In this document: positions 10,093-21,825 of the stretch, one piece after another | Layout of the letters: each line of letters starts with the position of its first letter | How positions within the stretch are numbered: position 1 is the stretch's first letter | NCBI RefSeq assembly: GCF_019112545.1 | Contig: NW_025064884.1 | Location: 1,872,032 to 1,936,031 of the forward strand | Source of the DNA: Guyanagaster necrorhizus | Lineage: Eukaryota > Basidiomycota > Agaricomycetes > Agaricales > Physalacriaceae | Direction of reading: 5' to 3' | Length of the DNA stretch: 64,000 bases | Program-made: the position numbers and the translations under genes | The notes under the pieces: model-generated | Databases searched by the model: none | Seen by the model: the letters and a program-made list of their open reading frames with translations, nothing else | What the model was told of the DNA's origin: nothing

Positions 10093-11009
10093 TCATCTAC
10101 TACTGTTCATTCCGTGATATACGGATTCGGAATCGTCTTCACCCAAGGCACGTAGATTGCTGGTATCACTCTCCGTGGTAAAATCACTAGGCTTGGTACT
10201 GGTATACTGGCCGGTGCTACTGGAAGCTGTTTGCTCGCAGGTCAGCACGGAGATACCAGTGGTAGATGCATGGAAACAGTCATTTCGTGGGCATAAGCAG
10301 GGGGAGCCGAGCCACGAGATTGGTCGTTGACACCCATAGATCTCAGCTGCCATCGACAAGCAAGTCCTTGCTCTAAGACGTTGTCTGGAGCATGTGGATC
10401 GAAGAATAATGAGAAGAACGACTCGATCTGGCCACAGGTGGGGCGATCGAGCCTGGGGGTGAGGGAGGGTCCGAGAACGTCGCTGGGTGCAGGTGTCCGA
10501 TGCCAGAGTACCTTCAGGCAGCGTGATGACGCCTGATGGGCGATACAGCACATTGCAGTGCGAAAGGAGCAGTGGCGCAGCAGCCGTAGACAAAGGATTC
10601 GCATCTCCAGAGGTGGATGCGAGCATGGTAGCAGTCACTGGTGGTAACGACGCACACTCAGTTGAGGGCGTGTAGTGGGGCAACTGCTGGAGAACCTCGA
10701 AAGTATGTCGAGATTCGGGTCGAATAGAGTATTGCTGCATAGCAACAGAGTTCTCCGAGGCTGAACATTGAGCCATCCAAGATGATAGTGGTCAGTTGTA
10801 AAGAGATAGTCCGATCAATATGGAGGCGCAATAGGCGTGGCTAAAGGTACAGGTAAACATTGATACATATTATAACTCAAATCTCTTACAGATAGCGTTC
10901 GAAGACCTTGAGTATACTCCATCAGTGATGAGTTGCCAGCGAACGATGGGGTTGACTGCGTTCTAGTAAGATTATAGGTAGGAACGAACATCTGAGTATG
11001 ATAGATCAT
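10093..11009 (-). CDS. Probable multi-exon hypothetical gene
   Basis: Three minus-strand stretches look coding but lie in different frames. They are 10815-11009 (MIYHTQMFVPTYNLTRTQ...), 10605-10776 (MAQCSASENSVAMQQYSIRP...) and 10242-10540 (LFFDPHAPDNVLEQGLACRW). A Ser/Thr-rich C-terminal frame ends at 10093. Introns of the usual size could join them, but no single set of donors and acceptors was convincing. No domain was recognised. Composition is CpG-containing, as in host genes. Exact exons are uncertain. Confidence 0.35.
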
Positions 11010-12249
11010 AGTGAGAAGACGGCTGCAAGGATAATAAGGAGACCGAAATTAGCTCTTTGTATTACGGTGGTGAACTGAGCTGGTTTTCGAACAGATTGGT
11101 AGGACTCAAAAGTAGTGAATTGAAAGAAGCCTCAAGCACAATGCCGGTTTTCGGATCCAACGAGACCACAATTGATGTCTTCTCGATTTGGACATCAACG
11201 CTTATTATTTTTCTCACTCATTCCACCGCGTCATCCTGTAGTTTCGAAGCCTTCGAATCCAAGTAACTCCCTCGTCATCTTGTGTAAGTGAATTTGTGTC
11301 ACTGTAAATTTTCCCAGGCGCATGCTTATCACGGTGCGTCTCTTATGTTGCTCACTGTTGACTGTCTACTTAGTAAGTATAGACACCGTGCTTGCGAGAA
11401 ATAGCTGCGATCCAGTACTACTAAGGCGAAGGGAGAAACTGATTTAACCTGTCAAAGGGGAATGAGGCATGTTATTTCCACCGATCATTCGGACCTTCGA
11501 TAGCTAGATAGATTAGAAGTTAAGAGGCTCAGTATCACGTTCGACTAGCGATACCAGTTCAGTATCAAGATTCAACCTTCATAAATGTTATAGCACTCTT
11601 CTATGAAATCCTTATTTCTCGCAGGTTGCGGCTATCTTTTCGATTTCATTATGCATTGCATGTGAGGACGGGATGAAGAGGACCTCGTTGTTCTCAACAA
11701 GGTGGAACAGTTCGTAACTATCAACGGATTCTTCGAGCGCTCTGATGGGAATGTCTTGGCAGTCGTTAATCTTCATATGTTAGCTTTACAGGCACTCTTT
11801 CAAATGAAGATGGGACTACGACTGGGAGGTAAGTCAATGTTGGCACATTGAAGAAGTATCAGTACTTCATCAAATGCGGTTCCGTAGGATCGTTTCAGGA
11901 TATGATATCTGGTATCAAAATGTGACGAATGTTTTGAAGGATGCTTTGAGGGTGCCAAGGAGGAAGATGCATCAAGTAATAGAGATAGGCGGGAACCAAT
12001 TCTACTAATCGTCGTCTGACAAAAGTGACGTTGAGAATGATGAGATTGATAGCAGAGACTCCCATCATAGTGGCTCACGGGAAGAGGTGGATGGTAATGT
12101 TTTACGGAATTGCGTCACTATTGCAGTCAGGACTAAAAGGCATTTGTGAGAATAGCCAAGCAAAAACCAGTTTTTGACATATGAAAAATGTCCTACAAAA
12201 GACTCCAATAATAGTGCATGTCCGAAGTCACAAGCTTCACGTTGCCTGG
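11010..12249. other. No convincing gene
   Basis: AT-richer than its neighbours, with only short unrelated ORFs on both strands (for example 11057-11266 plus and 11800-12078 minus). None showed a domain or a consistent intron pattern. No repeat shared with the rest of the window was noticed. Confidence 0.5.
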
Positions 12250-12729
12250 TCATAGAAGTTCCACCCAGTCGTCGACCCAGTCATCCTCAAAGTCATCCTC
12301 CAAAGTCGAAATGTTGACGATGTCCTCGAAGAGGGCACAGATGAACTCTTCCGCAGCCTCCCCGAAGGTATAGACTAGAAACAAAACTCTTTTGTCAATG
12401 AACGGTCGAAGAGAACGAGCTTCAGATGTATACCTTGGCAAGAGTTGCATTTCTCGTGAGCAAAGCAAAGGTCCTTGCACTTCGCAGATGGGCCGTTCAA
12501 AGCTGATCAGGATCGGAAGGAGAGAAGGAGAGAGAACGTACGTCGCCGAAGCAAGAACAATGTTCTGGGACATTTAATGGACAGTGCTTGTCCGTTCCTG
12601 GCAAGGTCCACGACGGTTTTCAAGGAGCGCAAGAACCGTAATATGCCCTTGCTTGGACAGCGGTTTCTGCTTCCGGCTGGCGGTGCTAGAGAGGCCGGGA
12701 ACTATGAGAGTGGCGAGAGAGAAGCGCAT
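12250..12729 (-). CDS. Possible small Cys-containing protein, damaged 5' part
   Basis: The two 3' exons are well supported. Exon 12434-12502 reads LNGPSAKCKDLCFAHEKCNS. A 59-bp intron (GTATAC...TTTCTAG, 12375-12433) joins it in phase to 12250-12374, which reads YTFGEAAEEFICALFEDIVN, then an acidic DDFEDDWVDDW tail and TGA. Upstream, a 39-bp intron (12503-12541) is possible. ATG at 12729 begins MRFSLATLIVPGL, resembling a signal peptide, but the frames between it and the Cys-rich exons do not join cleanly and one frame has a TGA. It may be a secreted-protein pseudogene or a mis-modelled gene. Confidence 0.3.
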
Positions 12730-14102
12730 GGTAATAAACGAGTCAAGCGAGAATGAGTGGTTACAGATGTGGATAGACGAGAGTGGAGAGACTGTCAGGA
12801 TCCCAGAGGTACAATCTCTCTCCACAGATGCAGCTCGAGACGTCTCCACTCCTCAACACGGTCATCACTTCCGATGATGTCACTACAAGAGCCATGGATG
12901 TCGAAGCTAAGGGAGCGTCGTGCACATATATTCGGCTATCAGACCCTTCCCTGTATCAAGAGACGAAACCTGCAACAAAATGTATTAGGTTATACGCATA
13001 CAAGATACTGAGAACATCGAATCACCATCGGCAGGTCCAAGAAAAATGCAAAGAAGAGCAAATTTGAAGAAAAGAGGGTCTGGACAACGTTAGGAAGGCA
13101 ACGCAACAAGGAACCCAAAACACACCTTTATCTCGTCAATTTATCCGTCAGCTCCTCTCTTCTGCATTACGAAATGGGATTCGGTGCTCATTGCAGCTAT
13201 GGATTGACGAGCTTGGAGAGCAGAAGCACGGGTTCATATTGATCTTACAAGCATAGAACTGGCACAGTGTAGCTATCATCTGTCGTTGGATAAGTACATA
13301 CTCGGAGGATTTGCGACATCTGAAAACACGATTTAGTGTTGCACCATGCTATGATTGTGACGAGGACATACAAAAGGATATGTCTCAGCTACGACCACCT
13401 TTACAATCCAGAGATTTGGAGGCGAGTCGGTTGCGCTAGGGAACGAAATATAGTCGATAAAGAAGAGCATCTGCATTGTCCTGCCTCAGTACAAAAAGAA
13501 GCAAGAAAAGACTGGAAAACGCATGGGTATATAGTTCCCTCTGTCACATTATTCTTCGAGATCAAGCCCGTGCTAGCTGAAAAAAGCGGGCCCCATTAAT
13601 ACTAAGAGAAGAAAAAATATCTTTGTAGACTAGCTCCTGGAGAAATCCTAGTATGAAGTTTTGAGCGTACATCTCTTCCTACGAGCGTTCTCTGGTACGA
13701 CAATGACCACTGCTTTCGGGAGAACACTTGTTTGCTCTGCACAAATGAAAACCGGGAATTTCTGCATTGTACTGTTCAGATACTTATCGAAAGCACGAAA
13801 ACAAATTGATTACGGACCTTGACCCTTTGCGGCGTACGTGTGAAGCGAGGTTGATGCCGCGCCACAGGATTTCACGCTAGGTCCGTCCCGGAGCCTCATT
13901 TGACCAGCTGGTAGGCAGGTGCGAATGCGAACAAAAGAGAAAACCACAAGCAACTCTTAGCGAAAGAGAAAAGAGGACGGTCCTTTCTGTGTTAGATACA
14001 CATGTGGCGAGCCAGTCGAGGAGATAACTTGAGGACAGGGAAATCTTGTCATACATGTGCCAGGTAGTGGTATACAACCTAAGAGATAACTCTCAGCCTG
14101 AG
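12730..14102. other. No convincing gene
   Basis: Several overlapping short ORFs (12757-13067 plus, 13336-13599 plus, 13877-14077 minus) have no recognisable domain, and their frames overlap one another. Nothing else was seen. Confidence 0.5.
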
Positions 14103-14646
14103 AATTAACCTCGAATGAAGTAGGACCCACCTTGGCCGTGGTTTGCCAGACGTCTGGGAAGAAAACAATGGCTCGTCTTCAGGGCTGGTCATTTGAAATT
14201 AGTACAACGACCACACCAACCTGTCAGTTTCCAATGAACTCACCCCTTGACATGGAGGACTGGGAGGTATCAGTGTTGGAGGTCCGAGATTGGACCTATA
14301 CCCTTGTGAGTACGATCGCATATATCAAGGAGTTGCCACTGATCGCCACATTGCAGATCAAGGTCTTGGGTTTCAGGAATGTTATAGGTTTGAGGGATAG
14401 GGCTTTGGCAACTCCTCTGAGTGAGATGGGTGTCATGCTGCTTACCTGTGAGGGTGAAATTTTGGTGAGTGCATCGTACTGGTACAGAAACTGGGGAACT
14501 CAATTGGTGGTAGAACAATCACATCCAGGTCACCGAACAAGTTATGGCCTGGAGGAGCAACATTGACATCGTACCAAGCCATACACCACTTATGCACCCA
14601 TTCGATTTGCATCGACATATGCTGTCGATCTTAAATGATAGGCCCT
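14103..14646. other. Unassigned ORF-bearing DNA before a solo LTR
   Basis: A plus-strand frame 14132-14566 (144 aa) is open but shows no known motif. The minus strand is also partly open (14270-14518). CpG begins to thin out here, so this is the edge of the mutated compartment. Confidence 0.3.
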
Positions 14647-14863
14647 TGTTGGAAATCCTCGGTGATGCACAGGGTAGACTCCAGGCTGGTAAGGCCAGAA
14701 GGTATGAACTCCTTATTCTACAGCTCCTACAGAGCTTGTATTTGTACTCTCCAGACTTATATCTAGAATCTACTACAACTTTCTCTTTCTCTTGGGCTTA
14801 CTCATCAACTCTCAGCATGATGCCGGATTGCCCTTTCTAGAACTTTCCAGCAAAATCCCAACA
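14647..14863. repeat. Solo LTR, 217 bp, TSD GCCCT
   Basis: Begins TGTTGGAAATC and ends ATCCCAACA, flanked by GCCCT at 14642-14646 and 14864-14868. A near-identical 217-bp copy lies at 45,179-45,395. It contains CTCCTACAGAGCTTGTATTT and a CT-rich stretch. No internal element sequence lies beside it, so it is the product of LTR-LTR recombination. The ORF that runs through it is not a gene. Confidence 0.85.
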
Positions 14864-15320
14864 GCCCTATATTCCCCGTGAGGCCCCGGACTATGTGCCT
14901 CCACTCGATGCTAGTGTGGGACAGGTGGTTCTTGCTGATGCTCCTCAGCAAGCAATGCTACAACAACAAGAAGGTGGAGGAGGAGCGGGAGCTGTTCTGG
15001 TGCATTGTCAACTATGACCCACTTGCTGAGCCCAATGACTGGGAGGACTTCATGTGCAGCAAGAAGGACAACATGACCCAGCATCATCACACCAGTCATG
15101 ATGAACCATCCAACACCATATACAACAATACAGCATCCATCAGCCTATTGGGGTGGACAACAATGATGCCAAACCACTTGTACCCTCTGCCACCACCTTA
15201 CCACCAGCACAAGGAATATCCAACAATCCATCCAATGCAGCCTCCATCTCTTGCCTTAGATGCCAGATATCTGGTTTGGTCCTCAAGCTGATAGGCTTGT
15301 TTGTTCAGGCTGTGTAATAT
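14864..15320. other. Unassigned, split by the copia insertion
   Basis: Sequence continuing at 19,638 after the copia element. One frame has a Gln-rich QQAMLQQQEGGGGAGAVLV stretch and a Pro/Asn-rich tail. It may be part of a gene or an older element, but it was not recognised. CpG is nearly lost after about 14,990. Confidence 0.3.
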
Positions 15321-15467
15321 TGTTGAGAGCAGATTGCATAGTGCAGCAAGGAAAGCCAGGTCTGGAGTTGAAGGTCAAAAGCTGGTAAGCATTGACTTTT
15401 GATCTCCAGTATTGGTAGCTATGATTATGTAAGGTAAGAGTGACATGGAGGGTGTGCTACTTCAACA
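15321..15467 (-). repeat. 3' LTR of the minus-strand copia element
   Basis: 147 bp, TG...CA ends. The purine-rich tract TTGAGGGAGAG (minus strand, about 15,468-15,478) lies immediately inside it. Confidence 0.9.
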
Positions 15468-15489
15468 CTCTCCCTCAACTGAACATGTC

Positions 15490-18400
15490 TACAGAGGTAT
15501 TGAGACAAGTCTGAGTAAGGTAATCATATCCCAGTGGGCTGTGCCAGGGTTTTTGCTGAATTGTGAGAGTATGCTCACAGGATAGGCAACATCAGGCCTG
15601 ATAGCAATAGCAAGATAGGCCACAGAGCTGAGCACATTCAGATCCATAATGGGATTGTCCACATTGTCTTATATTCCTCTGGTGTTTTGGGAGACTGATC
15701 TGCTGTAAGTTTTATATTTGGATCCAAAGGTGTCAGAACAGAGTTGCAGTTGGCCATTCCTGCACATTGCAGAATATCTAAGATGTATTGGCACTGAGAG
15801 AGAGTGTGTGTTCAGTTGGCTTGGTCATGCCTGATCTCGACACCAAAAAGGTAAGATATTGGACCCAAGTCTCAAAGCTTGAAGTGCTTCTTGAGATCAT
15901 TGATGACCTTTGCAACACCATCTGGTGTCTTTGTGGCAATGGTCATGTCATCAACAAAGACTGGAATGATGATATGTTCACTGTCCCTCTTGTAAACTCA
16001 GACACTATGCTTGTATTTTATCCATTCAAAACCCATGGCATTAGTCAATGTTGCATGTAGCTTTTTATGCTATTCTCTCCTGGCTTGCTTTAGTCCATAT
16101 AGAGACTTGAAGAGGTGCCAGACTCATTCCATTCTTTTCTCCTCAAAATCTTCCAGCTGCTCCATATACACCTTTTCTGTCAGCTCACCATTGAGAAATG
16201 CTGATGAGATATCAACACTCCATAGCTTTAAATCCTTAAGGGCACTAAGTGCTAGGACAGCTTGTAGGGCAGCCTATTTTGGTGTTAGAGAGAAGGTTTC
16301 AGTGTAATCAAAGCCAGGTCATTGTGAGTATCCCTTTGCAACAAGCCTTGCTTTATAGTGCTCAATTGATCCATCAGCATTGCATTTCACTTTGAATATC
16401 CAGTGACTCCCAACTGCCTTTTGATTTGGAGGGCATTTTACCAATTCAAAGACATCATTTTCAATGAGTGCCTGTATCTCTTGCATAGCAGCTTCCTTTG
16501 GAGAATGTTTCAAAGCTTCACAGAAGGATCTAGGTTCACCATCATGTGTGGATGCCTTGTGAGCTGCTTCTGTCATGCTCTCAAATGTGACTTCCAGTCC
16601 TTTCTTCATTGTCAAATGCTCTATTATTTGGCTGGAGAAAGCTATGCCTTCAAGAATAGTTTTATCTTCCATAAAGGCTGTATGTGCTTGATCATCTGCA
16701 TCTCTCACATGATCATCATTGTTGATATTTCAGCACATTCCATGACCATAACCAGGGCTAGAATCATATAAGCCATCATCATGTATTCTATATTTATGTT
16801 TGCTTAGATCTGTTGGAGATGGTGGTGATAGTGATGAAGTTAGGTCTGAGAGAGATCCATCAAATGGTGAGCCAGGAGAGGTCATAACATTATGAGGAAG
16901 GGGTGATACTGGAGGTGATAGGCTTAGAGGAGATAAGGGATTTGGTGCTGGAGGATTTTCTGGAGGTGGAAGATCATCATTGTTAAGGTCTCTCCCTTGA
17001 TCAGGCAGCATAGGAGAATCTGACAGATTTGAGAGTGAAGAAAATAGATCACCAAAGGGGTTAATAAGAGTTTTTGTATTTCCTGGAAACATCTGCTTAT
17101 CAAAAATGATATGGCTTGATATGATGAACTTCTTGATTACAGGGTTCCAGCACTTCCATGCCTTTGTATCTGATAGATATCCAATGAATATGCATTTGGT
17201 GGTATATGGTTGAAGGCCTTATTGCTTGTTCTTTTTGACATGGACATAAGCTAAGCAGCCAAAGACACACAAGTTAGAGATGTCAGGTTTTTTCTTGTGC
17301 TAGCCAGTATATGGTGTTGTTTTAGAAAGTGGTGCTGTAGGGCAACAGTTGCACATATATGCAAATGCAAGCACTGCTAGTCCCCAGAAGGAGGGAGAAA
17401 GACAAGCTTCATAGAGCATAGTAATAGCCTTTTCTGCAATATCACAATTTGCACATTCTGCAATTCCATTTTAATGAGGCTCATCAGGCTCAGTATGGAA
17501 CCTTGATATCTCTTCTTCTATGCATAACTGATCAAATTCATGACTCATATACTCTCCTCCACTGTCATCTTGCTTCTCTAAGATCTTAAGACCATGAAAA
17601 ATTTCAGCATAGACTTTGTAGCATTTAAATTCAGCCAGAGCATCACTTTTGTGCTTTAGCAAGGTGACAGCTCAAAAATGCAGAGCACCACATATAAAAG
17701 TGATCCAGTAGCAATAACCTTCTGGTGTAGCAACTGGTATAGATCCCTTAAGATCAGAGAATACAATTGCAAGAGAGCATGTTGGAAGGAGTGAGGGCCC
17801 TCAGGGAATATTATATCACCTGTGCTTGTCTATAAAACAGAGTTTGCAAATTAGGTTGGGATTGGATTGCATATTGTTTATCTTCATGTTTAAGACAAGC
17901 TGATTCTCATACATGTCCTGGACAATGTTTATGCTTTTGTGACAGGTTTATCAATGCCATAGAGTCAGGTCAAATGGACAGGTGCTTGCAGTATTTGAGG
18001 TTATTTGCCTTGTAGTGTGAGTGGTGCCATTAAGATATCTGATGTTGTTATCATTGACAGTGGCTGAGAAATGAAGTGCTTTGTCTTGAAAGAACTGAAC
18101 AGATGATCCAGCTATATTGATCTCATATTCCTTATAACATGTAAGATAGAAGAGTGAAAGCAAGTTATTGCAAAGATCAGATACATGCAGTACATCCTGA
18201 AACTTGACAGTCTCACAGACCTCTCCATTCTTCTCTTTAGGCTCAAACACAACTATTCTCATGCATGCTGAATAGATGATTGAATTGTCTGCTAACTGAA
18301 TTGGAACCACATGTGGTGTCCAGACATGAAACTAGTCTTGATAATGGCTCATGTGAGATGAAGCATCTGTGTCTGTATTTCAGTTAGATGATGCTGGAGA

Positions 18401-19300
18401 TAAGAGATCAATACTCGCTTGGCTGGCAGTCTCTTCCACAATGTTTGACTTCTCTGTCTTTGCCTCTCTCATCTTCTTGCCCAATTTTGTATTCCAACAT
18501 TTCTGGACATGCTGTATAGCTCACTCCTTGGCTTTCTTTTTGCTGAAACACTCTTTCTTGGTATGTTCAGAGTTGGTGCACCAGCTGCAGGTGGTATCAG
18601 ATGATGCCACATAAGTGGCTTAGACTCTAACAGTGCTTGCTTTGAATGATGTTGCTGAAGTGATGTCACAAGAGCAGTGCTGCATCTCTTCAGTGTGGAA
18701 GACAGCAACAAGTTTGTCAAGACTGAGAGAATAAAGGAGAAGGACTGATGACACAAAATTGTCATAATTGGATGAGAGAGCATAGATGAGAGTCATGTAT
18801 TGAAGCTCTTCATCAAGTTGATTGATGGTGAACTTTTTGGAGCAGAGTGCTTTGATGTCTTATATAGCTTGTGAGACATATCCAATGAGAGTAGAGAGAG
18901 ACTCTTTATCATCCTTCTGAATGCTGAATAAGGCATTATAGGCATTGAAATGGGTGCTCAGTTTTTGCTGTTGGTGAATGTCTTTCAGTTTTGACCATAT
19001 AGCTGTAGGCTTACCCATGAGAAGACTGATGTGAGCATGCTGTGATTCATTAATGCAAAGCCAGAGATATCCTGCTGCAGATGAATGAGCTTGAAGATAA
19101 GCTTTTGTCTCCTTCTTTTCAAGCTTTGTGGATTCACTAGGGTTGACTTGCTCTGGTGGCTTCTCAGTGCCATCAAAGTGGCCAAATAGCCTCTTGATAT
19201 ATATATAGGCCTTGAACAAAGGTGCAAAGTGGTTTCAGTTGTCAGCATGAAGGTTGAGAAAGCCATGTTTGGTGGTGTCAATGATATCTGAGTCATTCAT
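15490..19300 (-). pseudogene. Copia gag-pol polyprotein, mutated
   Basis: The start is MNDSDIIDTTKHGF at 19,300. Gag runs to a zinc knuckle CSWCTNSEHTKKEC at about 18,570 (C-x2-C-x4-H-x4-C). Protease is represented by NTDTDASSHM near 18,360. An integrase piece follows at about 17,471-17,662, including DSGGEYMSHEF. A Ser/Pro-rich linker lies at 16,730-17,092. The RT start is at 16,319-16,708 (VKCNADGSIEHYKARLVAKG). The coding pieces recognised lie mostly in one frame and are broken mainly by substitutions to stop codons. The end near 15,490 is approximate. It is related to the element at 36,385. Confidence 0.85.
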
Positions 19301-19475
19301 TATAATATGAGAAAAAAAGAGACTGTTGGAGTTAGAGAGTGTGTGGAGGCCCATGATGGGTGGATGCAACTTTCAAATGGACAGTGATGTATCTTAGAAA
19401 AGTGAGTGAGACTTCAACATCTAGTGAATAGTTTATGAGAGAGAATAAAAATTTTGCTTGGCTTAATAAGGCACA

Positions 19476-19487
19476 GAGCCTATAATC
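19476..19487 (-). other. Copia primer-binding site (decayed)
   Basis: On the minus strand GATTATAGGCTC abuts the 5' LTR. It differs by three transitions from GGTTATGGGCCC at the second copia element (36,588), which is complementary to the anticodon arm of initiator tRNA-Met. Confidence 0.6.
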
Positions 19488-19637
19488 TGTTGAGAGCAGG
19501 TTGCATAGTGCAGCAGTGGAGAAAGCCAGGTCTGAAGTTGAAGGTCAAAAGCTGATAAGTGTTGACTTTTGATCTCCAGTATTGGTAACTATGATTATAT
19601 AAGGTAAGAGCAACATGGAAGGTGTGCTACTTCAACA
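19488..19637 (-). repeat. 5' LTR of the minus-strand copia element
   Basis: 150 bp, TG...CA ends, differing from its partner by short indels and transitions. Confidence 0.9.
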
Positions 19638-19769
19638 AATATCTGTCTATAGAGCATAGAAAGCTTTGGGCAAGCATTAAAACCTCAATCTGTCTGATTT
19701 TAAAAACTAAATATACTTGATCTAAAATACAGGATGCTAGTTGTAGGAGGAGATAACTATACTTTGTTT

Positions 19770-21170
19770 TCTAACTGTCCAAAAATAAAACAAAGAGAGA
19801 GGTGTTCAGAGCTGGTTATTTGTCATCTACCATCACCACTCAACTTGATGTCTTACTTTCCAGGTTCATCAGACTCCAAGGCATGCCAGTAGAAGATATG
19901 GAACTTGACTATATAGAAAGATCCTTGGTGAGCACATCATTTTATTGTTGAAAGGAATATGGAACTCAATAAGAGCAGGCAAACTATGCTGTGTATGAGC
20001 CACTCTATGTGATGTCTTTTCATAACATCTTCGACCAGTTGCAATCTCTCCCACATCTGAATGATGTTGCTGATCTGATTCATGACACTCCCAACAGTTT
20101 CATAGCATGGATGGCCTCACATTTGAGTCAGCATTCTGACAAGTTATATGAGAACATCTCATGCTGCAGTGATCTCATCTGGTTCAATCTCTTTGGTCTG
20201 GAAGAGAAGAAGGCTGATAATGTAGAGGCTCACTAGCAGTGATATGGACTCCAGAGCAAAGATCCCACCAGATAAATCCACCAACAATCAGAGCATCAGC
20301 CATACAAGCATGAATATGTCCTATGCTACAGTGTCTCCAGAGAGTTCAAGGCTTGGATAATATATCTCTTGGAGCAAAAGAGAGTCAATAGTGCAGAGCA
20401 TTACTGGAATCCAGTGGTGCTTCCATATGTGGACATATCCAAAGATCTCACCAGGTTTGACTGCTGATTTGACTTCCTTGTGTTGAAGGCCAATAAGACC
20501 CACTATCACAGTGTTGTTTATGATGAACCCACTAATAATGCATTCATAGATATGCTATCAGCTGGCCTATCACAGTCAGCAACAGCAATGATAGGCCATT
20601 CATATCCTTAGCATAACCTCTCATGGTATGTGCCTCCACCAATACTCTACACTCCTGTTTCTGAAGTCTTTATTATAGTACTCAGCTGGCTTAGTGGATG
20701 GTCATCCTTCATACTTGTGGCTCATGTGTATATATCATAGTTGACCATGAGAAGTCTGTAAGGCATATCTACAAAGTTCTGTTTTATTGCTTTTCAGAAT
20801 GAGAACAGAATTCCAAACTCACTTTTAAGACCAAGAAGAACTGAAGGTACAATTGACAGAGTACTAGGCTCAACAATATTGTTGTTGCTGGCTTCCTTGA
20901 AGTTGACAGTTCTTTATTAATGAGCAGAAGAAGAACAGTTTGGTAGGAATGGTGAGATAGTAGAGGATGCCATTGCCAACCATGAATATCTCAATGGTGA
21001 AAGAAAGAAAAGATGGAAAGGTACAGGACAGTGTGAAAAGGATAACCATCACAGTCCCATTATGATGTGTTTGCCTTCAACTCCTTCAACTTTGAGCTTG
21101 ACATCTACAATAGCATAATTCCTTCTATGAGTTGCTTCTTTCTCTCTACACTGTGCCAGTATCACTATGA
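19770..21170 (+). pseudogene. Unrecognised multicopy gene, divergent copy 4
   Basis: It shares with copies 1 and 2 the exon-2 end (MELDYIERSL), the following GTGAGCAC donor, the QANYA exon-3 start at about 19,977, two or more FxAWI-type repeat units (PNSFIAWM, REFKAWIIYLLEQKR), the motif FIDMLSAGLSQSATAMIG, and the exon-4 start near 20,800. It is much more divergent than copies 1-3 and has several stops. The minus strand at 21,050-21,170 keeps NYAIVDVKLKVEG, matching the conserved minus ORF. This shows that the family and its repeat unit are older than the recent segmental duplication. Confidence 0.6.
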
Positions 21171-21214
21171 ATGCTTGCTCATAAATTTGAATAAATGCTA
21201 TTCATAGTGTTAAT

Positions 21215-21345
21215 GAGTGGAGAGGTGACAGTTTCCTAGGACTATAAGGATGATATCTTCTCAGTATCAGATAGGCACTCCAAGAGCAACCTGTGGTCTT
21301 TTCCATCAGCAGCAGGAATACAGGATAACAGCATTGTTGACAATG
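21215..21345 (+). repeat. Local repeat, left member
   Basis: About 120 bp (GACAGTTTCCTAGGACTAT ... GGATAACAGCATTGTTGA), roughly three-quarters matching 29,233-29,360. The full gypsy element lies between the two members. Confidence 0.55.
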
Positions 21346-21367
21346 ATAATGCCAAACCACTCATACC

Positions 21368-21825
21368 TGTTACAATTTTTCCATTCCTTTCCTGATTTAA
21401 CTCCTATTTATGCTTAGTCAGAGTGCCAAAGCAAGCACTTAGAGCTATGGGACAAGGCTTAGTCATCACAACTAGCCAAGTCCATCATTGTCTTTCAATG
21501 CAACAACATTATCTGATGATATACAATCAACCTTTTATGTACAGTAGCGATGCTCAAGGACAATGAGCATAACAGACAGAGAAACACACAATAAGTATGT
21601 AGTATTATTAGTAGACCTTGTACAGTATTTAAGAGACTCACTCTTGCTGGTAATCTCCAGCTTTGAGCTAAAGTTTATTCTTCACCATCTACTCTCAAGT
21701 GATTTGCAATGCCTTGACTACATAACTCTATTGACATATCAGTGAACTCTGTCAGTCTAACTCGAAGTGTGAGGTTCTGAACAGTTTATCATGTGTTGAT
21801 AGTCACATAGAATTTGGGCTTAACA
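21368..21825 (+). repeat. 5' LTR of the chromovirus
   Basis: 458 bp with TG...CA ends; same length as the 3' LTR. No convincing tRNA primer site was seen immediately after it. Confidence 0.92.

Larger units (their letters stand above)
15321..19637 (-). mobile_element. Ty1/copia retrotransposon, TSD AATAT
   Basis: LTRs of 147 bp (15,321-15,467) and 150 bp (19,488-19,637) begin TGTTGAGAGCAG and end CTTCAACA. AATAT flanks both sides (15,316-15,320 and 19,638-19,642). Gag and pol read on the minus strand, so the right LTR is the 5' one. A primer site and a polypurine tract are in place. The element is full length but heavily mutated. Confidence 0.93.

Noticed and set aside
14544..14840. 98-aa plus ORF
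   Set aside because: It lies almost wholly inside the solo LTR and recurs at 45,179 as LTR sequence.
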